Positions 36,050 to 46,522 of a stretch of 64,000 nucleotides of DNA are shown here, one piece after another. Position numbers and translations under genes: made by a program. Numbering within the stretch: the stretch's first letter is position 1; every line of letters begins with the position of its first letter. The stretch spans positions 1 through 64,000 of the forward strand of contig JAJYRG010000002.1 of assembly GCA_021794195.1 (NCBI GenBank), written 5' to 3'. This DNA comes from Bacteroidota bacterium. GTDB taxonomy: Bacteria; Bacteroidota; Bacteroidia; Sphingobacteriales; Sphingobacteriaceae. The notes beneath the pieces were generated by a model. It was not told the origin of the DNA and did not search any database. It saw only the letters and a list, made by a program, of their open reading frames with translations.

Positions 36050-36130
36050 ATTTTAATCTAAAACAAATTTCTTTGGTGTCAAAATAGATGATTAATTTTA
36101 CACACTTATAAATATTAAAAGCGAAGAAAA

Positions 36131-36138
36131 TATCTTTG
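36131..36138 (+). promoter_or_regulatory. -7 promoter element upstream of hisA
   Basis: TATCTTTG, an exact TAnnTTTG match, 28 bases before the hisA start and within the gap where hisH would be expected. It suggests that hisA-hisF-hisIE can be transcribed separately. No clear -33 TTTG is seen. Confidence 0.45.
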
Positions 36139-36166
36139 TTTGAATTGGAATTTAACTTTTGAAAAT

Positions 36167-36919
36167 ATGTATATCATACCGGCTATTGATGTTTTAGATA
36201 AGAAAGTGGTGCGATTGCGAGAAGGAGATTATAATGAGGTTACGACCTATGATACATCTTTGGAGGAACAGATTGAAAAATACTATGCCAACGGAACCGA
36301 AATTGTACACATTATTGACTTGAATGGCGCGAAAGGAGATTTGAGCAATCAGTCTTATCTTTTCGATATTGTTCAGAAAACGGAAATGAAAGTGCAATAT
36401 GGAGGAGGGGTTCGAAGCATCGATATGATAAAGAGATTGATCGATGGCGGGGTTTTTAGAGTAATAGTAGGTACCCAAGCCATTACTAACCCCGATTTTT
36501 TAGAAGAATTAAGTAACCTAAATATAGGAAGGATAAAGTATACAGATCGTATTGTCATTGCTATTGATGTATTAGATGAAGTGATAAAATATTCAGGATG
36601 GTTAGAGAGCTCCTCTATCAAATTAAAAGAATATATAGATCGTTGCCTGAGTTTAGGTTTTTATCGTTTTTTGTGTACAGATATCAGTAAAGACGGTAAA
36701 TTAGGCGGGGCAGGGGTCGAACTTTATAAAAAGCTATTGGATCATAGTCCTATTATTAAACTTATAGGCTCAGGGGGAATCAGTTCTATGAAAGATATAC
36801 AAGCCTTGGCTGATTTGGAAAAAATGGAATCTTGTGTCGTAGGGCGGGCGATTTATGAAGATAAAGTTAGCATTGAAGAGATTAAAGAATGGAATTTAAA
36901 ATCGCTGATAAAATTTTAA
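36167..36919 (+). CDS. hisA: ProFAR isomerase HisA
   Basis: 250 residues from ATG 36167; the nine preceding in-frame codons do not belong to the family, whose proteins begin M-x-I-I-P-A-I-D. It is a TIM barrel that isomerises ProFAR to PRFAR. The catalytic aspartates are in IIPAIDVLDKKVVRL and CTDISKDGKLGG. Phosphate-binding loops are YGGGVRS, VGTQAI and GSGGISS. hisF starts two bases after the stop. Confidence 0.94.
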   Translation: MYIIPAIDVLDKKVVRLREGDYNEVTTYDTSLEEQIEKYYANGTEIVHIIDLNGAKGDLSNQSYLFDIVQKTEMKVQYGGGVRSIDMIKRLIDGGVFRVIVGTQAITNPDFLEELSNLNIGRIKYTDRIVIAIDVLDEVIKYSGWLESSSIKLKEYIDRCLSLGFYRFLCTDISKDGKLGGAGVELYKKLLDHSPIIKLIGSGGISSMKDIQALADLEKMESCVVGRAIYEDKVSIEEIKEWNLKSLIKF

Positions 36920-36920
36920 A

Positions 36921-37676
36921 ATGAAAAACAAACGGATTATTCCTTGTTTGGATGTAAAAGAAGGGCGTACCGTCAAAGGGGTTAATTTTTTTGGGCTAAA
37001 GGATGCGGGTGATCCCATAGAGTTGGCATTGAAATATTCAGAGGAAGGAGCAGATGAACTGGTCTTATTAGATATTGCCGCCAATGAGGAAAGCCGCGAA
37101 ACGACATTACATCTTGTAAAAACAATTTCTAAACAAATTGACATTCCTTTTACGATCGGGGGAGGGATACGGAAGCTCGAAGATGTGGAGAGAATGTTGA
37201 AGGCTGGAGTAAATAAGGTGTCTATCAATTCGGCAGCTGTCAAAAATCCCGCGCTAATAGAGGAAGTAGCAAAGGAGTTTGGTTCGGAAATCCTTGTGGT
37301 AGCTATAGACAGTAAAAATGTAGATAAGAAAAATTGGGTTTATTTAAGTGGAGGAAAAGAAAAAGCTCCTGTAACTGTTGAAAAATGGGCAAAAGAAGCC
37401 CAGGAAAGAGGAGCTGGAGAAATTCTCTTGACTTCTATGGATAAAGACGGTACAAAAGATGGTTTTGATATAGTTCTCTTGAAAACGATTAATCAGTTGC
37501 TGGATATCCCTGTTATTGCGTCGGGCGGAGCGGGCTCAATAGATAGCTTTTTAGAGGTTTTTCAAGAGGCAGATGTGGATGCTGCTCTGGCTGCTTCTAT
37601 TTTTCATTTTGGTGAAGTTAAGATCCCTGAATTAAAAATCAAGCTGAAAGAAAGGGGCATTCCGGTAAAGATCTAA
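36921..37676 (+). CDS. hisF: imidazole glycerol phosphate synthase cyclase subunit HisF
   Basis: 251 residues, a TIM barrel paralogous to HisA that forms imidazole glycerol phosphate and AICAR. The catalytic Asp residues are in PCLDVKEGRTVKG and VVAIDSKNV. The phosphate loops are IGGGIRK and ASGGAGS; LTSMDKDGTKDGFD is the usual HisF signature. Its glutaminase partner HisH, which supplies ammonia, is not encoded in this window. Confidence 0.95.
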   Translation: MKNKRIIPCLDVKEGRTVKGVNFFGLKDAGDPIELALKYSEEGADELVLLDIAANEESRETTLHLVKTISKQIDIPFTIGGGIRKLEDVERMLKAGVNKVSINSAAVKNPALIEEVAKEFGSEILVVAIDSKNVDKKNWVYLSGGKEKAPVTVEKWAKEAQERGAGEILLTSMDKDGTKDGFDIVLLKTINQLLDIPVIASGGAGSIDSFLEVFQEADVDAALAASIFHFGEVKIPELKIKLKERGIPVKI

Positions 37677-37686
37677 TAAATATATT

Positions 37687-38271
37687 ATGATTGACTTTGA
37701 AAAAGGGCAAGGGTTGATACCCGCAATTATACAAGATGCCCAAACATTAGAAGTATTAATGTTGGGCTATATGAATGAAGAAGCGTGGTCAAAGACACAG
37801 GAAGAGAAGAAAGTGACTTTTTTTTCCAGAAGTAAAGAAAGGTTATGGACAAAGGGCGAGGAAAGTGGGAATTTTTTAGAAATGGTAGACTTTGCAGTGG
37901 ACTGTGATCAGGATACGCTGCTTATTTGGGTAAATCCTCATGGACCTACCTGCCACACAGGTTCACGCTCCTGTTTTGATACAGAGTATTCGCAGAACTT
38001 TATCTTCAAGCTTGAACATATTGTGAACGATCGGTACGTCTTTCCTCAAAAAAAATCTTATGTCAATAAACTACATGAAAAAGGTATAGAAAAAATTGCT
38101 CAAAAAGTAGGAGAAGAAGCTGTGGAAACGGTCATAGCTGCTCTGAGCGAAACTGAAGAAGATTTTATTAATGAAACTTCAGATTTGCTTTTCCACCTTT
38201 TGGTGTTGTTAAGAGAAAAAAACATAGACTTAAAAACTATTTCGAAAAACTTGGAAAACCGCCATCGATAA
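37687..38271 (+). CDS. hisIE: bifunctional PR-AMP cyclohydrolase / PR-ATP pyrophosphatase
   Basis: 194 residues. The cyclohydrolase domain contains VTFFSRSKERLWTKGEESGN, VDCDQDTLLIWV and the zinc-binding THTGSRSC-like sequence CHTGSRSCF. The pyrophosphatase domain starts around residue 110 with KVGEEAVETVIAA and LLFHLLVLL. The two activities carry out steps 2 and 3 of histidine synthesis. It is the last gene of the operon and is followed by a strong terminator at 38304. Confidence 0.95.
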   Translation: MIDFEKGQGLIPAIIQDAQTLEVLMLGYMNEEAWSKTQEEKKVTFFSRSKERLWTKGEESGNFLEMVDFAVDCDQDTLLIWVNPHGPTCHTGSRSCFDTEYSQNFIFKLEHIVNDRYVFPQKKSYVNKLHEKGIEKIAQKVGEEAVETVIAALSETEEDFINETSDLLFHLLVLLREKNIDLKTISKNLENRHR

Positions 38272-38303
38272 TCTAATTGATGTCATATTTCTGAATCAAA
38301 AAT

Positions 38304-38335
38304 AAAAGTGCTGTGTATTTACCAGCACTTTTTTT
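38304..38335 (+). terminator. intrinsic terminator of the his operon
   Basis: AAAAGTGCTG pairs with CAGCACTTTT around a 9-base loop, and the run of T continues to 38335. It lies 33 bases after the hisIE stop. Confidence 0.88.
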
Positions 38336-38346
38336 ATGTTGGGCGA

Positions 38347-39264
38347 ATGAAAGCAAATTTAGTAGCTACATTAATTGGTCATCAAAATCCAATTTATACT
38401 CTTGCATCAAGTTATGATCCTCGATTTTTATTTACAGCAGGTAATGATAAAGGTATTGTTGAATGGGATCTGGAAAAAATGACTTTCAAACGTATTCTTT
38501 GTTCGGTCCCCGCTTCAGTGTATCATTTGCATCTTATTCCGGGCTCAAATATACTTGCTGCTGCTTTAAGAACAGGGGATATTTATTTGATTGATATCGA
38601 TAATCAAGAATTAGTAGCTTCATTAAAAGTAGATTCGGGAGCAGTTTTCTCGGTAAAAACTTTGCCTGGAAAAAAAGAAATCATTGCTACAGGCGAGGAT
38701 GGATATGCCTATGTATGGAGCTTAGAAAGTCATAAACTCTTGAGCCGTTTTAAAGTCAGTGAAAATACAGTTCGGGTCATTGAGCCCGATCCTGATAAAT
38801 CGTATATTTGTTTTGGGGATAAAGAAGGTTGGATACATGTATATTCTTTTTTGGATTTTGAACATCTGGGTTCGAAGAATATCCATTCCCGTCCGGTAAC
38901 CAGTTTATTGATAGAAGATGGAAAATTGTATTCAGGCGGGCGGGATGCAAAGATGTATGTTTTAGAGTTGCCGACTTTACGAAGCGAGCGATCTTTAGTG
39001 CCTCATATGTTTACCGTATATGATATTGTTAAGCATCCGACGAAAGAGTGGTTAGCGACTGTCAGTAGAGATAAAACAACCAAAGTCTGGGCTCAAGACG
39101 GCTTAAAACTATTAAGGAATATTTCTCGTGATCGGAAGTTTGATGCGCATATGCTTTCTATTAATGCTTGTATTTGGTCTGACTATCGAGAATGGCTTAT
39201 TTCTGTAAGCGATGATAAAACAGTACGTATTTGGTCAATTCAAGAAGAGGGTGATGGGGAATAG
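38347..39264 (+). CDS. WD40 repeat protein
   Basis: 305 residues from ATG 38347 (an upstream in-frame GTG lies inside the terminator stem and is rejected). Repeats of about 40 residues carry the G-H...W-D pattern: LIGHQNPIYTLASSYD, GIVEWDLEK, ATGEDGYAYVWSLE, SGGRDAKMYVLEL, VSRDKTTKVWA and VSDDKTVRIWS. A single beta propeller of about seven blades is likely, with no signal peptide. It would act as a scaffold in the cytoplasm. Its start is only 12 bases after the his terminator, so it may depend on read-through or on an internal promoter that I cannot see. Confidence 0.85.
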   Translation: MKANLVATLIGHQNPIYTLASSYDPRFLFTAGNDKGIVEWDLEKMTFKRILCSVPASVYHLHLIPGSNILAAALRTGDIYLIDIDNQELVASLKVDSGAVFSVKTLPGKKEIIATGEDGYAYVWSLESHKLLSRFKVSENTVRVIEPDPDKSYICFGDKEGWIHVYSFLDFEHLGSKNIHSRPVTSLLIEDGKLYSGGRDAKMYVLELPTLRSERSLVPHMFTVYDIVKHPTKEWLATVSRDKTTKVWAQDGLKLLRNISRDRKFDAHMLSINACIWSDYREWLISVSDDKTVRIWSIQEEGDGE

Positions 39265-39361
39265 AAAATGCAGGGGTATAAAAGCGAGTAAATGTATAAG
39301 CGATTGAAAAAAGGGTCTAGAGCGTTGTTTGGTGTAATAAATGAGTGAAAAAAGTTTAACA

Positions 39362-42300
39362 TTACTGCATTATCAATCTTAGGTTTATACCAAAATAAGT
39401 GTAAGCGGTGGCAAAATTTTGAGATGTATAAGGCCTTACAACATTGGAGTTATAGAAAAAGCTGATATTATACATTTGGTTGAGAGTAAAATCTAATGTA
39501 GGGTTAAAACTAATGCTTTTATTACCACCAGATATTTCTGTTTGATTGAGATCCGATCTATAGACGACAGTTTTCCGGTCATTAACAGCTACGTCTAACT
39601 TAAAATTCACATCATTTGTCCATTGTTTATCTCCAAACCATCCGAAGGGAAGCTTGGTGTTGTTTTTTCGATATCCCATGCCGAATACAAAAGCATCATC
39701 TGTCATCATTGCCATTTGGCTGTTTTGTAAGCTGAAATTTAGATTTCGAGAAGTCCTGTACTCCGAATTTGCGGAAATGTTATTTTTAAACCGAATATCA
39801 GCCCCTATCAAGGGTAAAAATTGATCGATAATAGAGACCTCTTGGTACAAGTTTTTTGGCAGAAAGTTATTATCTCCATCCCGTGCACTTGGCATTTCTG
39901 AGACTTCTTGATATCTCAATACGGAATTGTATCCAGAGATAACATATTGAGAATTGTAACCATGATGGATACTTATATTATTAAATATTTCCCGTAAGAG
40001 TGGAAGCTTTCCTAACCCATTATAATTTATACGCCAGTTTGGTAAAGGAATAGTTGGTTTTTTGTTTAGGCTGCTGCTCGATAAGTTTTTTCCTAAATAT
40101 GTGCTTAAAAAAGAATTGACAACTACATCTTGTTGAGACTTACCATATCCGTCGGCATACATTTCAGAATCTTGGCCCACAGAATTAATGTTATCTTCTG
40201 CCAGTATATGCGAAATGGTTTGCCTGTGTTCTTCAAATTCCCGGAATAGGGTTTTGTGATTTTTGAATGAAGTTCGGATGGCTATCTGAGAAATGTTGTA
40301 GTTGCCTGTAACATACGGTGCTGTGCGTGTCAATTGATCGGTATTTGGATCTGTTTCAAAAGCTGCCGAATAATTGTGATTATCCACTCGGGTAGCTATT
40401 AAATCTATACGTAAATCTTTGATAGGTTCAAAATTAACGAGAGCAGAAAGGTTTTCTGCATACGTTTTGGTATACATTTGGGACTGTAAAGTGTCGTTAC
40501 TTATCCATCCTTTTTCGAAAGCAGAAGACAAGATATCCCTTTGACTTCCCATTAAAAAGCTCCATCCCGGTGCGCTTTTGTCGAAATCATACCCTAAGAG
40601 GTTTGTCTTTGGGAGGTATCCAGGCAGATATGTTCCTTCGATTCGGGTATAGGCGCCCTCTATTTTTCGGATACCTGTAAGCAGTTGTGTGAAAAAAGCA
40701 CCTGATCCGGAGGCCCCCCTTCCCCTGTTACGCCGAATAAAGTTGAATTTTTCATAAAGCTTATTCATATCTAAACGCGGATTAATTTGTATTGTTCTAT
40801 TATTTTGAATACTGTTGCCTAAGCTCATATCTGGAGATTGCAAAGAGAGCAAAGGCTCGCTTTGCCAATTGAATTGCGTACCGTATCGTGCTTCTATATC
40901 AACCCATTCTAAATAAGGTATTTTGTTGATTGGGAGAGAATAGGTCAGATTCATCATATGATTATAATCGGACGTACGTCCCATTTTCCAAAAATTAGAC
41001 CATACCGTATCTCTTTTGATGCCGTTCAGCCGTCCATCCGGTTCATCTATAATAGAATAATTTGTGGCGTTGAAATCCAAACGTATCGATTTAGTTAAAT
41101 CCCAACTTATCCCATAAATACGGTTCATATTGAAGTTTTTATTGAAATAAGTAGGCAACAGATTGTCTGTCGTATTATCTCTCAAAGTATTTTCGTTGTA
41201 CACACGATTGACATCCATTCTAAAGTTGAGAAGGCTGGGTAATAAATTGAAGTTTAAATCTTTAAATATTTTCAGATAGTCAGATCTTACCCATTTAAAA
41301 GGTTCGACGACAAATTCCTCACGGCTGGAATAATTGTAATCTAAAGCTCCTCTATATGTTTTTTGGAGTGAAACTGCCGTATTATGATCACGGTGGTTGT
41401 ACTCAGAGAAGGCATAGCTTACACTGAAGTTTTCTATATGCCAGGGTTTGATTGTTTTTTCAGTATCGGTATTAATTTTCCGAACATTATTGAAACTAAA
41501 GCTCTTGCGAGAGGTATAGTCTTGAACCAAGCGTAATAAAGAGTCTTGTTGAGAGCGGGATAGATTTTGTAATGCGGTATTGAGTTCTATATCCGGATTG
41601 ATGGGGTTATACTCTGGCGTAGACTGTTGTTTTGAATAGTTAAAGTAAAATGGAATTACAACTCCATGCCTGGGGTGGAAGAACTTTCCTAATTCGGCAT
41701 TGGTTGTAATATCTAAAAGCAGATCTTCTGAACGGCTTCTCTCATGAAATCGTTGATTGATATATCCGAACCCCATGGATGTTTTTGTGCCTGAGAAAGC
41801 AATATTTGCAAAGTCGGCTAATTTTATGTCCATCTGCGCCGAAGCTGCCCAGCCGCCTTGGTCATCAAAATCGGTTAAGCGTAGCTCATTAAACCAGAAT
41901 ACTCCTGACAACTCTCTCCCATCATCTAAATCAGTGCTGGTTGTAGAGCCTTTGAGAGGGTTTCTCACCCCAACCATATAGAAACGTACTTTACTGATAT
42001 CAGGGTTGCCCAGCACGACGATGCGGTTTTCTCCGTCTTGGTATTCAAAAGGAATATCGTGAGGCCAGGGTTGGCCATTGTAGAGGGCATTTTCCCTTGC
42101 CATTTTTGCTTCTTGAAATAACTTAATTCGAATTTCCATCCGGTTCTCCTCCGGCCACACTCTATCCGGAGAGGTAGTTCCATATGGAGTGATGGATAAA
42201 GGCATATCGTATTCATAATAGTTATATCTATCATCTGTACCTATCCGTAGAAAAGCTCTGAAATCACCTGCTCTTAGGTACTCGCCCTCCGCATGGATGA

Positions 42301-45300
42301 ACATTTTTAATCGTCCGTAAGCTCTGAAATCATGAGAAGACATTTTGTAAGCTGCCCGGCCGTAGCCGTCTTTCAAATCGTTAACTTCCAAAGATAAGGC
42401 TTGTTCGTTGAGCTGCACATCCAAATTATTGTTCTGCCAATCGATTTGCCTGTTGATTCCGGGGGGAACTACGTATGGAATGGGTTCCCTTCCGCTGTTT
42501 TCCTCTATATTGACATGGGAAACATGATAGGTGGAATTATCTGTACTCACTGCTCCCATGGAGGGGTCGCTTATTACTTTACTGGCAATATCTTCACTAT
42601 TATATTTCCTCCATTCTCCGCGGACGAGTTGAAATTTTGCCAATCTGAGCACTGTTGTATCTTCATAGTCAGTTAAGAACATCCGAATGAACCGGATGGA
42701 TTTAAAATCATCGATACTTCCATATTTACTTTCGTATTCACTGATCGGAATACGTATTTTGTACCAAGTTACTTCTTCTTGGGAGCCGTCCACTAAGGTG
42801 CTGTTAGTCGTTTGTTTATCTACGATAAAATTTTTTCCTACTTCGAAGTCTTGTGGTCGGGTGGATAACCGATATTGATAGTAATTATCATTTTCATGCA
42901 TCGTGTTATCCCGGTTTACATCTTCACCGTCAGGCAAGAGTGTATTAGAGGAGGTCTCTACCCCAAAGTCAGCCTGTGACTGTTCGTTTGTTCGGGAATT
43001 GCCTTCCAAACCATTAAACTTTTCATATCTTTTCAGAATACCTACATCTGAGGAGAAATGCTTGCCTCTAAAATATATATAGTCATCACTTGAAGGATCA
43101 TTATGCAGTTCGGTCATCGCTTCTGGGTTAAGCATCCCTTCCATTTGATTTAAAAAGTTTTGGTGGAATTCTGTTTCTTCTTGATTTCCCATCCCATCTA
43201 AACCTACATCTTGTTTAGCACGATTGTCAGGATTATTGTCGAAAGCTTGGATAGCCGGTTGATTTTTGCTGACGTACCCCCAATTTGTTTTATCGACTAA
43301 TGACATATCTCCATTTACTGGCACTGCATTTTCTAAAGATTTTCTTCCGTCTTTTAGAATATCTTCTGAAATATTTCCTAAATTTATGTATATGTCTCCG
43401 CCACTACTGTGGGGGTTTGTCAATAAAGGATCCATCATCCACATTTCGATGAATTCGATGTTCTGGGCTTCAAAATCATTCTGATCTATTCCTCTAAACA
43501 TCCCACCCCAGTTTGATTTAGGGTTTTGCAAGGTTCCGTCATTATTTATATCGTTGGTTCTATAATTATAAGGTCCTCTTTTTTTTGGATAGTACGTTAT
43601 ATCCAAGGTGGTAATAGGTGTCGGCTGGCCAGATACAGGCTCTTTAAAAGGGAATACGTCTTGCTCATAAATCAGACGTACGCGTGGATCTTTTAGCTGT
43701 TGTATGGATAGGCCTGGATTATCTCTTGATCGCTGTATATAAAATACAGGATCAATATTATAAAATGCCATCCGTGCCCGGTTGAACCCATAGGCTAAGT
43801 CATCAGAGAGATCAGACTCGGGAAACATCCGGGGGGTACTCGAAATTTGCCAGTTGTATTGGGCTTTGAGGTCTATATAAGAAACACTTTGTTCAAAATC
43901 ATCAATATAGGTTGTTCCCGATTGCTCATTATCTGTATTCAAGCCTTTGGGATGCCCGGGAAGAAAGTGTGCATATTCACCATAAAAGGAAATATTAGAT
44001 TCTTCTTTTGTACTGATAAAAGGTATTTTATCGACCATTCTGGTTAACCATCTCGATGGAGTACTGTAGGTAATATCAGCTCCAAGCATGGTGTTGGATA
44101 TGGGTTCGTTTCCGATGGTCACTTTTTCTGACAAAGGTTTTTCCGTCATGTGCAGTGCGGTGGCTCCGAACTGTAAGTTTTCGTTGGCATAATAATCAAA
44201 TCTACCTCCTAAAAAACTTTTTTGTTGGAGAGAAGACATCCCATCATCTTCTAAACTAACTGTTATGGGCTGCCCTGAAGCGACTAAAGCTTCGTTAAGA
44301 ATTCTTAAATTGCCCAATTGGTAATCTACCATATAATCTTCTCCTTCTTGCAGAAGAGCTCCTCCTGCCATCACCCGCAGAGAACCGGGACGCAGATTGA
44401 GTGCTCCCAATTGAAACTCACTGCCGGATCCGGCATTATAACGTCCTTTTAAGACATATCTGTTCTTTTCGGGGTGATTTTTAACGGCATCGGATTGTGT
44501 TTCGGAGTAAAGTTCAGAGAAAGTATATTTTTCTATTAAATCTTGCTCAGAATCTGAAAACTGGGCTTCCAGATCTTTACCCAGAGGCTCAACTAAGGGA
44601 ATGATAATTTTACCGAGTTTAGAATCAACAGTTACAGAATCGATAAAATCAAATAACCCGTCTGCGCCCGAACCAAAATTATGAGTTACTCTATCTAATG
44701 CGAAGACTTGTAACCATGTTTTTTCAGCTGTATTTTGCCCCTCATATATTGCTGGTCTTTCTGCTCCACTTTCGTTCTCTATCCTATAAATCTGTGCGAA
44801 AAAATCCTGCTCTGAAATGTTCGTTGCATGTATGGAATAAACGTTTTTCATCATCAGATCCCATACGGGTAAGTTTGTGTTGATGACTTCTCCTTTTAGA
44901 AGTTTGGTATAAAGCATTTTTGGATTTGAAGGAGTGACCGGTACATCTGTGGAAAACTCTCCAACTTGATACTCTCTGCCGTTTGCGATGTACTTATAGG
45001 CTACGGATAAGACTTGGTCGCCTGTCAAATGATGTCTTAAAGATATGTATCCTAGTCTTCTATTGAGAGTATAATCTCTTCCTTCTTCAAGTTTTCTGGC
45101 ATTTGAAAGTTTGGAATAATTATCTTCGCCGCCAGCTGGCGCAAAAAAGGACTTTATAAAACTTCCGTTTGACTCTCTTCCACTTTCTCCCAATTGGCTT
45201 AACAAATCATTGGAGGTAGGTGTGTTCGGATCTCCGGGAATTCCCGAGGAGGGAAGCCTGGAGTTTCCTTGATTTATCAACGTATTGCTATGAGGATTAT

Positions 45301-46393
45301 ATTCACCAATATCCATTAAGGCAAGAACGTCTCTTGCATGTTCATAAGAGTTGCTTCGATTGTTTATCCAAACCTCGATTTGTGTAATATTTACTGGTGA
45401 ATTAATAATGGGGGCGTGTTCCAAACTTTTGTTGAAGTTTTCACGAAAATATTGAGCTAAAAAGAAATGTTGATTTTCTTCATATTCTGCCAACTCTATA
45501 CTGAAGTCTGTTTCACGATTTCCTCGGGAAATAGTGAACTCCTGCTGCCGCGACCTTTGTTGTGACAGTACTCCCGTAAAGTCTAACTTACCAAATTGCA
45601 GTTGTGCCTTCACTCCAAAAAGGGATTCGCTGCCTTGAATCAAGGTAGAGGTGAGAGGTAGATTGACATTTCCTATTTCCAATCGTTGCAGGATAGCATC
45701 ATCTTCACCCACATAATCAAACCGTACCTGATTTTCAAAATCAAACTGTGCTCTTGAATTAAAATTAGCATTTACATTTACTCGCTCCCCCACACTGCCC
45801 GCCAAATTTAAATTGATATTCTGATCAAAATCGATACCCCACTGTTTACGTTGGTACTCACTAAGCAACGGGTTTTGGTTTTTATTATGCTGGCCAATAA
45901 GTCTGAGGTCTAAACTTCCCTTCGGACGGATATCAATAATATTCCCGCCAAATATTTTTTCGAAAGCTGGGCTTTCCACTTCTATTTGCGGAATTAACCT
46001 TCTTTCCCGTTCTTGTTGCAGCTTCTTGTGTGATAAAGATTCCCAATATTCCTTTTCATCACTTTTATAAATTAAATCTTTGTATTCGGGAATAGTCATA
46101 TACAAGGGGGGACGGTATTCTTTTGTTCCCAGTTTTTCCCGTATTCTATATTGTTTGCTGATGGGATCGAATAAAATTTCGCGTTGGATATTTTTAGGCG
46201 GTTTTAAACTTATTGGCTTATAAGTATTATGTAATCGTAAAAAAGGATCGTCGTGAAAAGGATAAACTAATCTTATAGAATCTTTCTCTTCTTTATCTAA
46301 CGACTGAGCTAAACCGTTGTTAGGTAAACCAGAGAAACAAAAACAGAGTATAATTACCCAAAAGAGTCTGCCCGCTATAGGAATTTGATCCAA
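39362..46393 (-). CDS. sprA: type IX secretion translocon protein SprA (Sov)
   Basis: A 2343-residue outer-membrane protein, the channel of the type IX secretion system that exports adhesins and gliding proteins. The signal peptide is FWVIILCFCFSGLPNNGLAQ. Landmarks seen are ELRLIGQHNKNQNP-like turns (DLRLIGQHN), AGGALLQEGEDYMVDYQLG, LGADITYSTPSRWLTRM, the region ending GVFWFNELRLTDFDDQGGWA, and a C-terminal YTYFGINLRL. Size and motif order match Bacteroidota SprA, whose strands make an exceptionally large barrel. It follows ruvA on the minus strand after 129 bases, an order conserved in many Bacteroidota. Confidence 0.95.
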   Translation of the reverse strand: MDQIPIAGRLFWVIILCFCFSGLPNNGLAQSLDKEEKDSIRLVYPFHDDPFLRLHNTYKPISLKPPKNIQREILFDPISKQYRIREKLGTKEYRPPLYMTIPEYKDLIYKSDEKEYWESLSHKKLQQERERRLIPQIEVESPAFEKIFGGNIIDIRPKGSLDLRLIGQHNKNQNPLLSEYQRKQWGIDFDQNINLNLAGSVGERVNVNANFNSRAQFDFENQVRFDYVGEDDAILQRLEIGNVNLPLTSTLIQGSESLFGVKAQLQFGKLDFTGVLSQQRSRQQEFTISRGNRETDFSIELAEYEENQHFFLAQYFRENFNKSLEHAPIINSPVNITQIEVWINNRSNSYEHARDVLALMDIGEYNPHSNTLINQGNSRLPSSGIPGDPNTPTSNDLLSQLGESGRESNGSFIKSFFAPAGGEDNYSKLSNARKLEEGRDYTLNRRLGYISLRHHLTGDQVLSVAYKYIANGREYQVGEFSTDVPVTPSNPKMLYTKLLKGEVINTNLPVWDLMMKNVYSIHATNISEQDFFAQIYRIENESGAERPAIYEGQNTAEKTWLQVFALDRVTHNFGSGADGLFDFIDSVTVDSKLGKIIIPLVEPLGKDLEAQFSDSEQDLIEKYTFSELYSETQSDAVKNHPEKNRYVLKGRYNAGSGSEFQLGALNLRPGSLRVMAGGALLQEGEDYMVDYQLGNLRILNEALVASGQPITVSLEDDGMSSLQQKSFLGGRFDYYANENLQFGATALHMTEKPLSEKVTIGNEPISNTMLGADITYSTPSRWLTRMVDKIPFISTKEESNISFYGEYAHFLPGHPKGLNTDNEQSGTTYIDDFEQSVSYIDLKAQYNWQISSTPRMFPESDLSDDLAYGFNRARMAFYNIDPVFYIQRSRDNPGLSIQQLKDPRVRLIYEQDVFPFKEPVSGQPTPITTLDITYYPKKRGPYNYRTNDINNDGTLQNPKSNWGGMFRGIDQNDFEAQNIEFIEMWMMDPLLTNPHSSGGDIYINLGNISEDILKDGRKSLENAVPVNGDMSLVDKTNWGYVSKNQPAIQAFDNNPDNRAKQDVGLDGMGNQEETEFHQNFLNQMEGMLNPEAMTELHNDPSSDDYIYFRGKHFSSDVGILKRYEKFNGLEGNSRTNEQSQADFGVETSSNTLLPDGEDVNRDNTMHENDNYYQYRLSTRPQDFEVGKNFIVDKQTTNSTLVDGSQEEVTWYKIRIPISEYESKYGSIDDFKSIRFIRMFLTDYEDTTVLRLAKFQLVRGEWRKYNSEDIASKVISDPSMGAVSTDNSTYHVSHVNIEENSGREPIPYVVPPGINRQIDWQNNNLDVQLNEQALSLEVNDLKDGYGRAAYKMSSHDFRAYGRLKMFIHAEGEYLRAGDFRAFLRIGTDDRYNYYEYDMPLSITPYGTTSPDRVWPEENRMEIRIKLFQEAKMARENALYNGQPWPHDIPFEYQDGENRIVVLGNPDISKVRFYMVGVRNPLKGSTTSTDLDDGRELSGVFWFNELRLTDFDDQGGWAASAQMDIKLADFANIAFSGTKTSMGFGYINQRFHERSRSEDLLLDITTNAELGKFFHPRHGVVIPFYFNYSKQQSTPEYNPINPDIELNTALQNLSRSQQDSLLRLVQDYTSRKSFSFNNVRKINTDTEKTIKPWHIENFSVSYAFSEYNHRDHNTAVSLQKTYRGALDYNYSSREEFVVEPFKWVRSDYLKIFKDLNFNLLPSLLNFRMDVNRVYNENTLRDNTTDNLLPTYFNKNFNMNRIYGISWDLTKSIRLDFNATNYSIIDEPDGRLNGIKRDTVWSNFWKMGRTSDYNHMMNLTYSLPINKIPYLEWVDIEARYGTQFNWQSEPLLSLQSPDMSLGNSIQNNRTIQINPRLDMNKLYEKFNFIRRNRGRGASGSGAFFTQLLTGIRKIEGAYTRIEGTYLPGYLPKTNLLGYDFDKSAPGWSFLMGSQRDILSSAFEKGWISNDTLQSQMYTKTYAENLSALVNFEPIKDLRIDLIATRVDNHNYSAAFETDPNTDQLTRTAPYVTGNYNISQIAIRTSFKNHKTLFREFEEHRQTISHILAEDNINSVGQDSEMYADGYGKSQQDVVVNSFLSTYLGKNLSSSSLNKKPTIPLPNWRINYNGLGKLPLLREIFNNISIHHGYNSQYVISGYNSVLRYQEVSEMPSARDGDNNFLPKNLYQEVSIIDQFLPLIGADIRFKNNISANSEYRTSRNLNFSLQNSQMAMMTDDAFVFGMGYRKNNTKLPFGWFGDKQWTNDVNFKLDVAVNDRKTVVYRSDLNQTEISGGNKSISFNPTLDFTLNQMYNISFFYNSNVVRPYTSQNFATAYTYFGINLRLIMQ

Positions 46394-46522
46394 TTTTACT
46401 TCAGTTAATTATGGCCTAAAGTGTAAATATCAATTTTTTTACAATTAAAACCAATATAAACTGAATGATTTATGTTTTTAAAGTGTTAAAAAAACTTAAA
46501 TCTTTAATTTTGACACAATAAA

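Noticed and set aside
38308-39264. Upstream GTG start for the WD40 protein
   Set aside because: It lies inside the his operon terminator stem; the ATG at 38347 opens the first repeat.
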